Shown here: positions 1 to 7,954 of the stretch, piece after piece
How the letters are laid out: the number at the start of each line of letters is the position of its first letter
Position numbering within the stretch: the first letter of the stretch is position 1
Source of the DNA: an uncultured Microcaldota archaeon
Lineage (GTDB): Archaea > Micrarchaeota > Micrarchaeia > CAILAH01
Assembly (NCBI GenBank): GCA_903832205.1
Contig: CAILAH010000031.1
Span: 1 to 45,247 of the forward strand
Direction: 5' to 3'
DNA length: 45,247 nt
Made by a program: the position numbers and the translations under genes
Notes under the pieces: generated by a model
Database searches by the model: none
Seen by the model: only the letters and a program-made list of their open reading frames with translations
What the model was told of the DNA's origin: nothing

Positions 1-106
1 AGGGGGCTCTGCCCCCCTCTCTCCTTCTAATCTCATACCCCCCGCGGGATGAGAAACTGAAAATCCTGCTCCCTGCATACTTTTTTTCTTTTGCGAAAAG
101 AAAAAA
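1..106. repeat. Cluster of three intergenic hairpins
   Basis: Three inverted repeats follow one another in the non-coding left edge. Bases 2-7 and 11-16 form a G/C stem around TCT. Bases 31-36 and 49-54 (TCTCAT/ATGAGA) enclose an inner CCC/GGG stem. Bases 82-92 and 96-106 form an 11-bp A/T stem (T6CT4 / A4GA6) around GCG. The last one lies just past the stop codon of the minus-strand lipoprotein gene and could act as its terminator. I see no gene in bases 1-141. Confidence 0.6.
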
Positions 107-141
107 CCTATACTGAAAAAGAAAATTGTATCTAGAAGCCA

Positions 142-750
142 TTAATTATTGGCCAGTTCCTTGCACGGCGGCTCGCAGTCATACCATTCTTTTTGGTCGC
201 AATCGCTAAAGCAGTTTTGTTTTATTGAACCAGCTGGGTAGCAGTCAATAAGTGCTTGGCCCGACAAGCCCCGGTCATTGCAATCCACGATTATTGTCTT
301 CTCTGCGTTTATGCATCCTGTGCGGCATGCGACGTTCTCTGCAGAGCACTGGTCCATGCATTTTGACACCAGCCCCTTGGTTTTCCAGTCGCCGATTATT
401 ATCTCAAGCGACCTTCCGGTGCTGTCTCCGGTAAATTTCGCTACACAGGTGTATTTCTTTACCGGGTCGGTGAGCAGGTCGCAGGGGGTCATCACCCGGT
501 TATGTATGGCGTATTCCGCCAGGCAATCCTCCTGTGGCCCCTGTGATTGCAGGCATATATTAGGGTCCTTCTTATCGTTCGCAACTTCCACGAAGCACCT
601 TGTCTTTTCATATGGCTCCTTCAGATTATTGCAGAGCGACGGATTATTCTGACTAATGGCCTGGCCTGCCGTGGTATTCACCGTGCTTTCGCAGCCTGCC
701 AGGAAAATAACCAAGATAACGAGCGTAGTTAGGAGCAGTATTTTTTGCAT
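142..750 (-). CDS. Cysteine-rich lipoprotein of unknown function
   Basis: The 202-residue protein starts with a hydrophobic signal segment ending in a lipobox (LAGC, Cys20), so it is probably exported and lipid-anchored to the outer face of the membrane. The mature part has about 16 more cysteines. Roughly residues 38-105 contain three similar units of the form C-x(8-13)-C-x3-A (beginning LCNNL, ICLQS and PCDLL), spaced about 25 residues apart. A second Cys block near the C-terminus has CxxxC spacing. The cysteines suggest disulfides or metal binding. I recognise no enzyme family. A hairpin with a T-run follows the stop codon. Confidence 0.75.
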   Translation of the reverse strand: MQKILLLTTLVILVIFLAGCESTVNTTAGQAISQNNPSLCNNLKEPYEKTRCFVEVANDKKDPNICLQSQGPQEDCLAEYAIHNRVMTPCDLLTDPVKKYTCVAKFTGDSTGRSLEIIIGDWKTKGLVSKCMDQCSAENVACRTGCINAEKTIIVDCNDRGLSGQALIDCYPAGSIKQNCFSDCDQKEWYDCEPPCKELANN

Positions 751-786
751 GCATGTATATCAGTAGCTAGATTAAAAACAATTTGC

Positions 787-1275
787 CTATTTCACCCTTT
801 GTCCAACAGCGCCATGCACCAAATCATAGGGCAGTTTCATTTTAGGCGGCAGTTTATTGACGTGTTTTGTACTAAGGGTAAGGAACTGCCACTTGTGCTC
901 AAGTATCCAGAAGAACGCGGCCAAATCCCATATCGGCGGGATGAGAATCGTGACGTTCTTTGAAACCCTCCTCAGCTCATTGAAGAATTTCTCAGGGTCG
1001 TCCACATGCTCCATGGTGTGCGAGGACACAATGTTCTCGAACTGCTTGTCCTTGAATGGCAGCTTGTAAATGTTTTTAATGAGCACAAAATTCGGCACGT
1101 CCCTCTTGATAATATCGGCGTTGATTCCCCCGCCGTCCGTATTTCCTGAAGAGATGTTCAAATCCCATTTTCGGTCGTAAAAATGCCTCTCCTTAAGCAC
1201 CCTGTAATCAAGGATGTGCCCCACTAGCGCGGTCCCGCCAGCGACGGCGGCTGCAGCTGCAATCTCAAGTATCAT
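787..1275 (-). CDS. Small SAM-dependent methyltransferase-like protein
   Basis: The protein has 162 residues. LPFKDKQFENIVSSHTMEHV followed by DDPEKFFNELRRVSK matches the post-motif-II region of class I (Methyltransf_11-type) methyltransferases, where the E-H pair follows the fourth strand. The N-terminus is a hydrophobic Ala/Gly stretch and not a clear GxGxG SAM loop, so the fold may be shortened or membrane-associated. Substrate is unknown. On the minus strand an ATTTATATTG element lies about 27 nt before the ATG, which fits a leaderless transcript. It is divergent from the L15e operon. Confidence 0.7.
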   Translation of the reverse strand: MILEIAAAAAVAGGTALVGHILDYRVLKERHFYDRKWDLNISSGNTDGGGINADIIKRDVPNFVLIKNIYKLPFKDKQFENIVSSHTMEHVDDPEKFFNELRRVSKNVTILIPPIWDLAAFFWILEHKWQFLTLSTKHVNKLPPKMKLPYDLVHGAVGQRVK

Positions 1276-1365
1276 CAGGACTTATACGATTCAAAATCAA
1301 TATAAATGTTGTTTAATTGAATTAACCACGGATGTGGGCGTAAGCCTGAACGTAAGGTGATACCA

Positions 1366-1887
1366 ATGGGTTTCTACAAATACCTGACAAAAACTTTTCA
1401 GAACGAATGGAAAGAGAAGTCTCCCGAATATAAGGAGAGGCTTATGGCCTGGAGAAGGGAGCCCCCCCTAGTGCGTGTTGAAAAGCCGCTTAATCTCACC
1501 AGGGCGCGCAACCTGGGCTACAAGGCAAAAACCGGGTTCAGTATTATCCGCGTTAAGATTGCCAAGGGTAACAGGAAGGTTACCAAGCCAACGAGGGGCA
1601 GGAAGCCGTCACGAACCGGAAGATTCTTCCCAGCGCGGCTCTCGGACCAGGTGATTGCCGAGCAGAGGGCAAACCGCAAGTACAGGAACCTTGAAGTCCT
1701 CAACTCCTACTGGGTTGGCGACGATGGTGTGAGCAAGTACTACGAAGTCATTCTCATTGACCCGGCAAGAAAAGAGGTCGAGACACTCGCCAAGAACCGC
1801 AAGTCAAGGGTTTTCAGGGGCCTCACAAGCGCAGGCAGGAGAGCTCGCGGATTGAGGTTCAAAGGAGAGAGAAGGCCTAAACAATGA
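1366..1887 (+). CDS. rpl15e: 50S ribosomal protein L15e
   Basis: This is a 173-residue basic protein of the large ribosomal subunit that binds 23S rRNA; it is specific to archaea and eukaryotes. It shows the characteristic MGFYKYL start, the RARNLGYKAKTG segment, the VLNSYWVGDDG motif and a basic RGLTSAGRRARGLR tail. I place the start at the ATG at 1366 because AGGTGA at 1355-1360 is correctly spaced before it; an in-frame GTG at 1357 overlaps that site. It is first in an operon with two RNase P protein genes. Its TGA overlaps the next ATG by 4 nt, which couples ribosome and RNase P synthesis. Confidence 0.97.
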   Translation: MGFYKYLTKTFQNEWKEKSPEYKERLMAWRREPPLVRVEKPLNLTRARNLGYKAKTGFSIIRVKIAKGNRKVTKPTRGRKPSRTGRFFPARLSDQVIAEQRANRKYRNLEVLNSYWVGDDGVSKYYEVILIDPARKEVETLAKNRKSRVFRGLTSAGRRARGLRFKGERRPKQ

Positions 1888-2381
1888 GCAACTATTTCGA
1901 CTTTCACGTCAATTTTGACTGGAAGAATTTTTCCTTGGAGGGATACTCCAAGGTGTTTTTTCCCAATATAATCTCTGGCGGCAACCGCTATGACCCAAAC
2001 AAAGTCAACATCGCCTACGTTGGCGACCCGGAAAAGCCGCTTCCCCCAAAATATGATTTGGTTAACTTCAGGGGGTTTGCTGTGAACATTGACAAGCTCG
2101 CGGTTATGCGCGAGAAGGGCCGTGCAGTTGAGGTGTGCGTTTCTGATGTGAAGCAAGCGCTCAACGGCGGCCGCATACATCAGGCGCGATTCTTCTGCAG
2201 TGCGCTCCACTCCTATCGCGTCCCGTTCGTTCTCACTTCCGGGGCATCCACCATATACGAAGTGAAATCGCCCAAGGAGATGGCGTTCATTGGCGAGATG
2301 CTGGGGTTCACGCAGAAGGAAGCGCTCAATTCGATGAGTGAAACCGCTTCCGAGATTTTAGGTGATAAGGGATGGCAGTAA
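1884..2381 (+). CDS. rnp3: RNase P protein component 3 (Rpp30 homologue)
   Basis: This 165-residue protein belongs to the archaeal/eukaryotic Rpp30 family, a PHP-like TIM-barrel subunit of the ribonuclease P holoenzyme that removes tRNA 5' leaders. Family features include the N-terminal YFDFHVNFD strand, RFFCSALHSYRVPFVLTSGA and the late KSPKEMAFIGEMLGF helix. It is somewhat shorter than many archaeal homologues. Family knowledge says Rnp3 works as a pair with Pop5 (Rnp2), which is encoded directly downstream and overlaps it by 10 nt. The 4-nt ATGA overlap with rpl15e indicates translational coupling. Confidence 0.93.
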   Translation: MSNYFDFHVNFDWKNFSLEGYSKVFFPNIISGGNRYDPNKVNIAYVGDPEKPLPPKYDLVNFRGFAVNIDKLAVMREKGRAVEVCVSDVKQALNGGRIHQARFFCSALHSYRVPFVLTSGASTIYEVKSPKEMAFIGEMLGFTQKEALNSMSETASEILGDKGWQ

Positions 2382-2677
2382 AAAAGAGCCTGCGCACAAG
2401 GCTGAGGTACATTGAGTTCCAGCTTCTTTCGGCGCAGCCAGTTTCAGAAGGGGTTGAGGACAGGCTGCGCGTGCACCTGCAGAAATCGCTCGGCATGCAC
2501 AACGCGCCCAAGCTGAAGCTTCTCTCGTTTGATAAGGAGTGCAAAGGGCTTCTCCGCTGCGATGCGGGCTCATTCGTTGCGGTGCGCCAGGCGCTGCTAT
2601 TTCTCTATGATAAGGATTACAGGATAAAATTACTGAAGAGCTCGGGCACAATAAAGTCCCTTTCTGATGAAGAATAA
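2372..2677 (+). CDS. rnp2: RNase P protein component 2 (Pop5 homologue)
   Basis: This 101-residue Pop5-family subunit of RNase P activates the catalytic RNA together with Rnp3. The N-terminal KSLRTRLRYIEFQLL and the central CKGLLRCDAGSF strand followed by an alanine-containing helix match the family's ferredoxin-like fold. The start overlaps the end of rnp3 by 10 nt, so the two partners are made from one message. The stop is followed by an A-rich run, then the convergent end of glyA at 2715. Confidence 0.92.
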   Translation: MAVKKSLRTRLRYIEFQLLSAQPVSEGVEDRLRVHLQKSLGMHNAPKLKLLSFDKECKGLLRCDAGSFVAVRQALLFLYDKDYRIKLLKSSGTIKSLSDEE

Positions 2678-2714
2678 AAAAAATTAAGTTGCCTGCAAGC
2701 AGCAGCTTCACCGC

Positions 2715-3869
2715 TTAACTTTTTAGCGCAGAGTTTAGCTTCTCAAATATCTGCCCCGCATCCATTCCCCTCAGCACGGCTTCCTGCACGCCTATCCTTA
2801 TGCCGCTCGGCGAAATGACGCTCTTGTCCCAGGGCAGCGAGTTCTTGTTCACAATTATATTGTTCTTCTCCAGCTTGTCCGCCACAGGCGCTCCACCGCC
2901 CATCTCCGTGACATCAAGCACCACCTGGTGCGTGTAGGTGTATTTCTTCCCGTCATAGCCGCACACCTTGTATCCCGCGCCGGCCATCATTTCAGAGAGC
3001 TTCTGTGCAGCCTCAATCACTTTCTTTCCGTAATCCCTGTGCTTTGTGTCATATGCAATCGCAGTTGCCAATAGTGCGGGTATCCTATGCAGATGATGGT
3101 TGCTCAAAATCCCGGGGAACAGCATGCTATCAACGCTCTTCTCAAATTGCATCTCCCTCTTCATGAGTACAATCCCGCCCTGGGGGCCCGGGAACGTCTT
3201 ATGCGTTGATGCGGTGATTAAATCAGCGCCCTCATCGAACGGCATCTGGAATTCGCCGCCGTAAATCAGGCCGAACACGTGCGCCGCATCATATAATATG
3301 GTCTTTTCAGGGAACTCCCTGCGAATCTCCTTCACAGGCTCGGGGTGCAGGAACATGCTTTTTCCGAACACGATAAAGTCGGGGTTCACTTCCCTAATTA
3401 TCCTAATCGAGCCGTCAACATCGGTCTTGAACGGGTTCTCAGAATCGGTTGCGAAATTGTGCACCTCTTTCCCGCACACCTTGCTCACGGTCCCCATTTT
3501 GTTGTGCGTAATGTGGCCTCCTGAAGGCAGCGAATTACTGACGATCTTCCCGTTCATCTTTGGAAGCCCGCAGAACACTGCCAGGTTTGCGATTGCGCCG
3601 CTTATGGGGCGCACGTCCGCATAATGGCAGCTGAAATGCGCCTTGAAATGCTCCTGGCATTTAGACTCCAGGTCATCGATGTATTTAGTGCCGTTGTAAT
3701 ATCTCTGGTAGGGCTTTCCCTCCGCATACCTGTGCATGAAATCATTGTAGTAGAACTCGCTGCCGACCTCGGGGAACATCACATTCTCCGATGCAATAAG
3801 GTTGAGCGTTGCATTTCTCCAGCTGTCATTTTCAAGAACAACTTTTCGAACATAATCCAGGCTTTCCAT
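2715..3869 (-). CDS. glyA: Serine hydroxymethyltransferase
   Basis: This PLP enzyme interconverts serine and glycine with a folate- or pterin-type one-carbon carrier. The PLP lysine is K224 in TASTHKTFPGPQGG. The conserved LNLIASEN is at residues 22-29, and D194/H197 (LYDAAHVFG) contact the cofactor. At 384 residues it is shorter than the usual 410-430, with compact C-terminal loops, but no key element seems missing. The ATG has a GGGGGTAA ribosome site. It follows cysS by 5 nt, so it is the last gene of the HEAT-cysS-glyA transcript, and it converges on rnp2. Confidence 0.95.
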   Translation of the reverse strand: MESLDYVRKVVLENDSWRNATLNLIASENVMFPEVGSEFYYNDFMHRYAEGKPYQRYYNGTKYIDDLESKCQEHFKAHFSCHYADVRPISGAIANLAVFCGLPKMNGKIVSNSLPSGGHITHNKMGTVSKVCGKEVHNFATDSENPFKTDVDGSIRIIREVNPDFIVFGKSMFLHPEPVKEIRREFPEKTILYDAAHVFGLIYGGEFQMPFDEGADLITASTHKTFPGPQGGIVLMKREMQFEKSVDSMLFPGILSNHHLHRIPALLATAIAYDTKHRDYGKKVIEAAQKLSEMMAGAGYKVCGYDGKKYTYTHQVVLDVTEMGGGAPVADKLEKNNIIVNKNSLPWDKSVISPSGIRIGVQEAVLRGMDAGQIFEKLNSALKS

Positions 3870-3874
3870 ATGAG

Positions 3875-5320
3875 TTACCCCCTTCTCCAGAGGCTTACGC
3901 CCCCCACATCTTCCACGATTATTCTCGACTCAACAAGCGCCCTGCGGATTTTGTCCGCATCCGCATACCTCTTCTCCTTTCTCATGGTCTCCCTGATTGA
4001 GAGCAGCTCCTCCACCGCGGCAAAAAGCCCGTCCTCCATCCCGACCTTGTACTCCCTGCATATGCCCTCAAGCATTCCCTCATACTCGTCATCCTTATTG
4101 AGCTCGATGCTGATTCCCGTAATCCCTAGCAGGCCGATCAATTCATCAACCGCGTTTCTCAAACTTTCCTTGTAAACGTCCCTGCTGTTGAGGCCCTTGT
4201 TGATGATGCGTATTATCTCATTCACCGCAACGAATGCATTGGCAGTGTTGAAATCCTCATTCATCGCCTTGTGGAACAGCACTTTCTGCGCCGCCACCTC
4301 CCCCTCAATCGACCTGTCGGTCCCGGAGCTCCTCTCCATGGCGACGCGCGCAAACTCAAGCGCGTTCATCATTTTCTCAACGTGCTTCCCTGTCTCATCA
4401 AGCACCTCAAACGAGAAGTCGATGGGGCTCCTGTAATGCCTCGTGAGCAGGTACCACCTTATCACAGTGGGCGTATACTTCCCAATCACATCGCCCGCAG
4501 TTACGAAATTATTAAGGCTCTTGCTCATCTTCTCCCCGTTAATGGTGAGGAATCCCGTGTGCATCCAATAATTGACGAACTTTTTCCCAGTTGCCGCCTC
4601 GCTCTGTGCAGTCTCATTCTCATGGTGCGGGAATATCAAATCCCTCCCGCCCCCGTGTATGTCTATTGTCTCCCCCAGGTATTTCGATGATATTGCTGAG
4701 CATTCAATGTGCCACCCCGGCCTTCCCACGCCCCAGGGCGAATCGAAAACGACCTCTTTCTCCTTGCTATGCTTCCACAGCACAAAATCAAGCGGGTTGT
4801 GCTTCTTCTCTCCAGGCTCGACGCGCGCGCCGCTCACCAGCTCGTCAACCTTCTGCTTTGACAGCCCGCCGTAATCCCTGAATTTGAGCACGGAGAAATA
4901 GACATCGTTGGCTGACTCGTACGCATATCCGTTCTCGATTATTTTCTTCGTGAGCGAGATGATTGCGGGAATGTTATCGGAGACCTTCTGGAACATGGTG
5001 GGCCTCTTGATGTTGAGCGCATCCATCTCCTCAATCGCCTTCTTCATGTTTTTCTCCGTGAGCTCCAGCGGGTGGATGCCCATCTCAGCGGCCCTGTTGA
5101 ACACCTTGTCCTCAACGTCGGTGATGTTCTGGACATAATTGACATCATACCCAAGGTGCTCAAAATACCTGCGCACCACATCGAAAAATACGTAAGTCCT
5201 CAAATGCCCGATATGCATCCTGTCATAGGGAGTGAGGCCGCACACGTACATGCGCACCTCGTTTTCATTGACCGGGGCAAATTCCTTCTCCCGCGCGTCA
5301 TAGGAATCATAGATAATCAT
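3875..5320 (-). CDS. cysS: Cysteinyl-tRNA synthetase
   Basis: This class I synthetase charges tRNA-Cys. Catalytic HIGH is HIGH at residues 36-39 and KMSKS at 264-268. Zinc ligands expected by comparison with E. coli CysRS are present: C27 (YVCGLT), C207 (WHIECSAI), H232 and E236 (PHHENE). At 481 residues the protein is full length, ending in a helical anticodon-binding domain. A direct CysRS means the indirect Sep-tRNA route is not required in this organism. The start overlaps the end of the upstream HEAT gene by 14 nt, and glyA follows. Confidence 0.97.
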   Translation of the reverse strand: MIIYDSYDAREKEFAPVNENEVRMYVCGLTPYDRMHIGHLRTYVFFDVVRRYFEHLGYDVNYVQNITDVEDKVFNRAAEMGIHPLELTEKNMKKAIEEMDALNIKRPTMFQKVSDNIPAIISLTKKIIENGYAYESANDVYFSVLKFRDYGGLSKQKVDELVSGARVEPGEKKHNPLDFVLWKHSKEKEVVFDSPWGVGRPGWHIECSAISSKYLGETIDIHGGGRDLIFPHHENETAQSEAATGKKFVNYWMHTGFLTINGEKMSKSLNNFVTAGDVIGKYTPTVIRWYLLTRHYRSPIDFSFEVLDETGKHVEKMMNALEFARVAMERSSGTDRSIEGEVAAQKVLFHKAMNEDFNTANAFVAVNEIIRIINKGLNSRDVYKESLRNAVDELIGLLGITGISIELNKDDEYEGMLEGICREYKVGMEDGLFAAVEELLSIRETMRKEKRYADADKIRRALVESRIIVEDVGGVSLWRRG

Positions 5321-6224
5321 TGCTTCCTTCCCTCGCTGGCTTAACCGACTTAATTTGGGAAGGATTCTTTATAATCGTATTCAAAAGCGATACAATGGAC
5401 GAGAATGCATAGCCGAACGACAGGAGAACTGCAACCACACCGCAGATGAGCGCATAAATCCTTGAGCCGAACCTCTTGGCGAGCTCTTTCATCTTGCGCA
5501 TCACCGACCTTCTTTCGCGCGGGCTGCCGTCCCTCATGTTCATGACTTCCTCAACGCTGATTTTCTCGCCCATTTGGTTGAGCGCCTCTATTATGGAATA
5601 TAATACGCCCAGGTCCTTCTCCTCAAGGAGCATCCTCCTCAGCTTTTCTTTTCCCACAAGGAATTTTCTCGTGCCGATGGTGCTTGCAATCCTCGACCTT
5701 ACCGCGGGGTCCTTGCTCTCAAGCATATGCACGACAGTGCTCTCATACTTGGGCGGGGATTTGGCGACCGCATCAAGAGCGGCCATCCTCTTTTCCATTG
5801 CTATGTGCCGGTCATCAACCGCCTGCACAAGCTCGTTCATAACGCTCTCCCTTTTCTCGAGGAATGCGAACACGCCGACCAATTGCGACCTGGTCCATGA
5901 ATCGCTCTTCCTGAACGCCTCTTTCATTATGTTCACGCCCTGGTCCCCCATGAGCGGCATTACCATGAGCGCCTCCATCTTAAGCGGCTGGTCGCTCTTT
6001 GAAATGAGCAGTGTCCTGAAAACCTCTTTCCCGTACTCCTTGCGGATGAGGTCCATCCACATCTCTCCCCTCTGGTCGCTTGATGCGGTCCTGAGGTTGT
6101 TGATTATGTCCCTGATATCCGCCTTTTTAGAATGAGCACTATTAGGGCTGAATGCCTTCTCTGGTGGCGCATAGCTATAATTCTGGGCGCCATTAATAGT
6201 CCTTTCCTGCATGCTCCTTTCCAC
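5307..6224 (-). CDS. HEAT-repeat-like membrane-anchored protein, unknown
   Basis: The 305-residue protein is mostly helical. Repeating helix pairs between about residues 60 and 230 look like HEAT/armadillo repeats (for example VVHMLESKDPAVRSRIASTI). Near residues 260-285 there is one strongly hydrophobic segment (ICGVVAVLLSFGYAFSSIV), so the repeat domain is probably tethered to the membrane. Homologues would be scaffolds; no catalytic motif is seen. The first codon is GTG at 6224; an ATG at 6212 is an alternative but its GGAG is only 1 nt away. It is the first gene of the cysS-glyA operon. Confidence 0.65.
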   Translation of the reverse strand: MERSMQERTINGAQNYSYAPPEKAFSPNSAHSKKADIRDIINNLRTASSDQRGEMWMDLIRKEYGKEVFRTLLISKSDQPLKMEALMVMPLMGDQGVNIMKEAFRKSDSWTRSQLVGVFAFLEKRESVMNELVQAVDDRHIAMEKRMAALDAVAKSPPKYESTVVHMLESKDPAVRSRIASTIGTRKFLVGKEKLRRMLLEEKDLGVLYSIIEALNQMGEKISVEEVMNMRDGSPRERRSVMRKMKELAKRFGSRIYALICGVVAVLLSFGYAFSSIVSLLNTIIKNPSQIKSVKPAREGSNDYL

Positions 6225-6405
6225 TCCTGAACGTTGTATATCGTTTTGAATGAAAGTTTAAAAGCCTTTAAATATGCCCACTTCCACTATTGCAACCGGA
6301 TATCCGAGGCCGTACTTTTTCAAAATCCCAGGGCGGCCCAAAATCCTGTGATGGGCCGAAAATGCCCCTCTTGGCATTTAATAATTGTCTGCTATAATCA
6401 ACATT

Positions 6406-7950
6406 ATGCCGTCATCAAAGGACTTGGTATACAGCCTTCATCCTCTTGAAAAGAAAGTACTCATTAGTGCGGGCACGGGCTCGATGGCAGACGTTATGGC
6501 AGGCTCGGGGCTTGGCGAGGCGGAGGTGCTCACGGGGGCACAGATGCTGCAGCAGCGCGGGCTGGCCAGGGTGAATCACAGCGGTGAGCTATGCTTCAGC
6601 CTCAGCGAGCTTGGAAAAAAATACCTGAAAGACGGGCTTCCCGAATACAGGCTGCTTGATGAGCTCGGTTCCGGAGAAAAAAAACTTGCGGAGATAAAAA
6701 GCGTTTCAAAGGAGGAAATCTCCCCCGCGCTCGGCCAGCTCAGGAAAAATAATCTTATCAATGTGAGAAAGGACGGGAACGACCTATTAATTTCAGCAAC
6801 ATCGGCGGGCAAATCCGTCTCCAGCAAGAACCCTCTTGCATTCCTCACGGCCGAAGTGCCCGCCTCGAAACTTACGCAGGAACAAAAGAACCTGGTTGCG
6901 CAGTTCAAGGCGAGGGGGCTGGCCAGAGAAAATCTAAAGAAAAGTTATTCGCTTGAGCTCACAAAGGACGGCATTGCCGCCAAGTCCGAATTGAAAAAGA
7001 AGGATGTTGAGCTCATAGATGAATTGACCGAGGACGTGCTCAAGAATAAATCGTGGAAAAATAAGGCGTTCAGGCATTATGATGTCGGCATAAGCGTCCC
7101 CGTCAACGAGGTTGGGAGAAGGCATCCCGTGATGGAATCCAATAATGTGATCAGGGACGTTTTTCTCGAGATGGGCTTTAGGGAGATGTCCGGCCCGATT
7201 GTTGAGTCCGCCATGTGGAACATGGACGTGATGTGGATACCGCAGGACCATCCCGCAAGGGATGAGCAGGACACGTTCTATCTTGACGGGCACTCAAAGC
7301 TCGACAAGAAACTTGTTGAGAAAGAGAGGGCCATGCACGAGAACGGCATAAAGAGGACGCACACACACAAGGGCGACTGGTCCGAGGAGGTTGCGTCCAG
7401 GAGGCTGCTCAGGACGCATTCAACCGCAACCTCGTTCAGGACGCTGTACAGGCTGAGCGAAGAGGCAAAGAAAAACGGGAAGGAGATTGAGAATGGTAAA
7501 TATTTCTACGTTGCGCACAATTTCAGGAATGAGAAGGTCGATGCCACGCATTTGTCAGAATTCTTCCAGGCGGAAGGTTTCATCATTGGCGATGGCCTGA
7601 GCCTTGCCGACCTCATGGGCTTCGTCAAGGAATACTACTCAAAGCTGGGGATTGACAAGATAATGTTCAAGCCGACATACAATCCCTACACGGAGCCGAG
7701 CATGGAAGCGCACTACTATGACAAAAAGCTTGACAAGTGGTATGCGCTGATAAATTCCGGCATATTCAGGCCGGAGACGCTCGAGCCGTTCGGCATACAC
7801 AAGACCATCCTCGCCTGGGGCATGGGCGCATCAAGAATGGCAACACTCCTGACCGGAAAAACATCCATGAGGGAGATTACGGGCCCCACCTGCGATTTCG
7901 GGTGGCTTAAGACGAGGCCAAACCTTACGAGGAGCATTACGAAAAGGTGA
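6406..7950 (+). CDS. pheS: Phenylalanyl-tRNA synthetase alpha subunit
   Basis: This is the catalytic alpha subunit (514 residues) of the tetrameric class II PheRS of archaeal/eukaryotic type. The N-terminal third holds winged-helix tRNA-binding modules. The class II core includes motif 2 (KYFYVAHNFRNEKVDATH), ALINSGIFRPE and motif 3 (AWGMGASRMATLL). I choose ATG 6406 because TTTAATAAT lies about 27 nt upstream, which fits a leaderless mRNA; the in-frame TTG at 6385 is unlikely. pheT begins 4 nt after the stop. Confidence 0.96.
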   Translation: MPSSKDLVYSLHPLEKKVLISAGTGSMADVMAGSGLGEAEVLTGAQMLQQRGLARVNHSGELCFSLSELGKKYLKDGLPEYRLLDELGSGEKKLAEIKSVSKEEISPALGQLRKNNLINVRKDGNDLLISATSAGKSVSSKNPLAFLTAEVPASKLTQEQKNLVAQFKARGLARENLKKSYSLELTKDGIAAKSELKKKDVELIDELTEDVLKNKSWKNKAFRHYDVGISVPVNEVGRRHPVMESNNVIRDVFLEMGFREMSGPIVESAMWNMDVMWIPQDHPARDEQDTFYLDGHSKLDKKLVEKERAMHENGIKRTHTHKGDWSEEVASRRLLRTHSTATSFRTLYRLSEEAKKNGKEIENGKYFYVAHNFRNEKVDATHLSEFFQAEGFIIGDGLSLADLMGFVKEYYSKLGIDKIMFKPTYNPYTEPSMEAHYYDKKLDKWYALINSGIFRPETLEPFGIHKTILAWGMGASRMATLLTGKTSMREITGPTCDFGWLKTRPNLTRSITKR

Positions 7951-7954
7951 TTCT

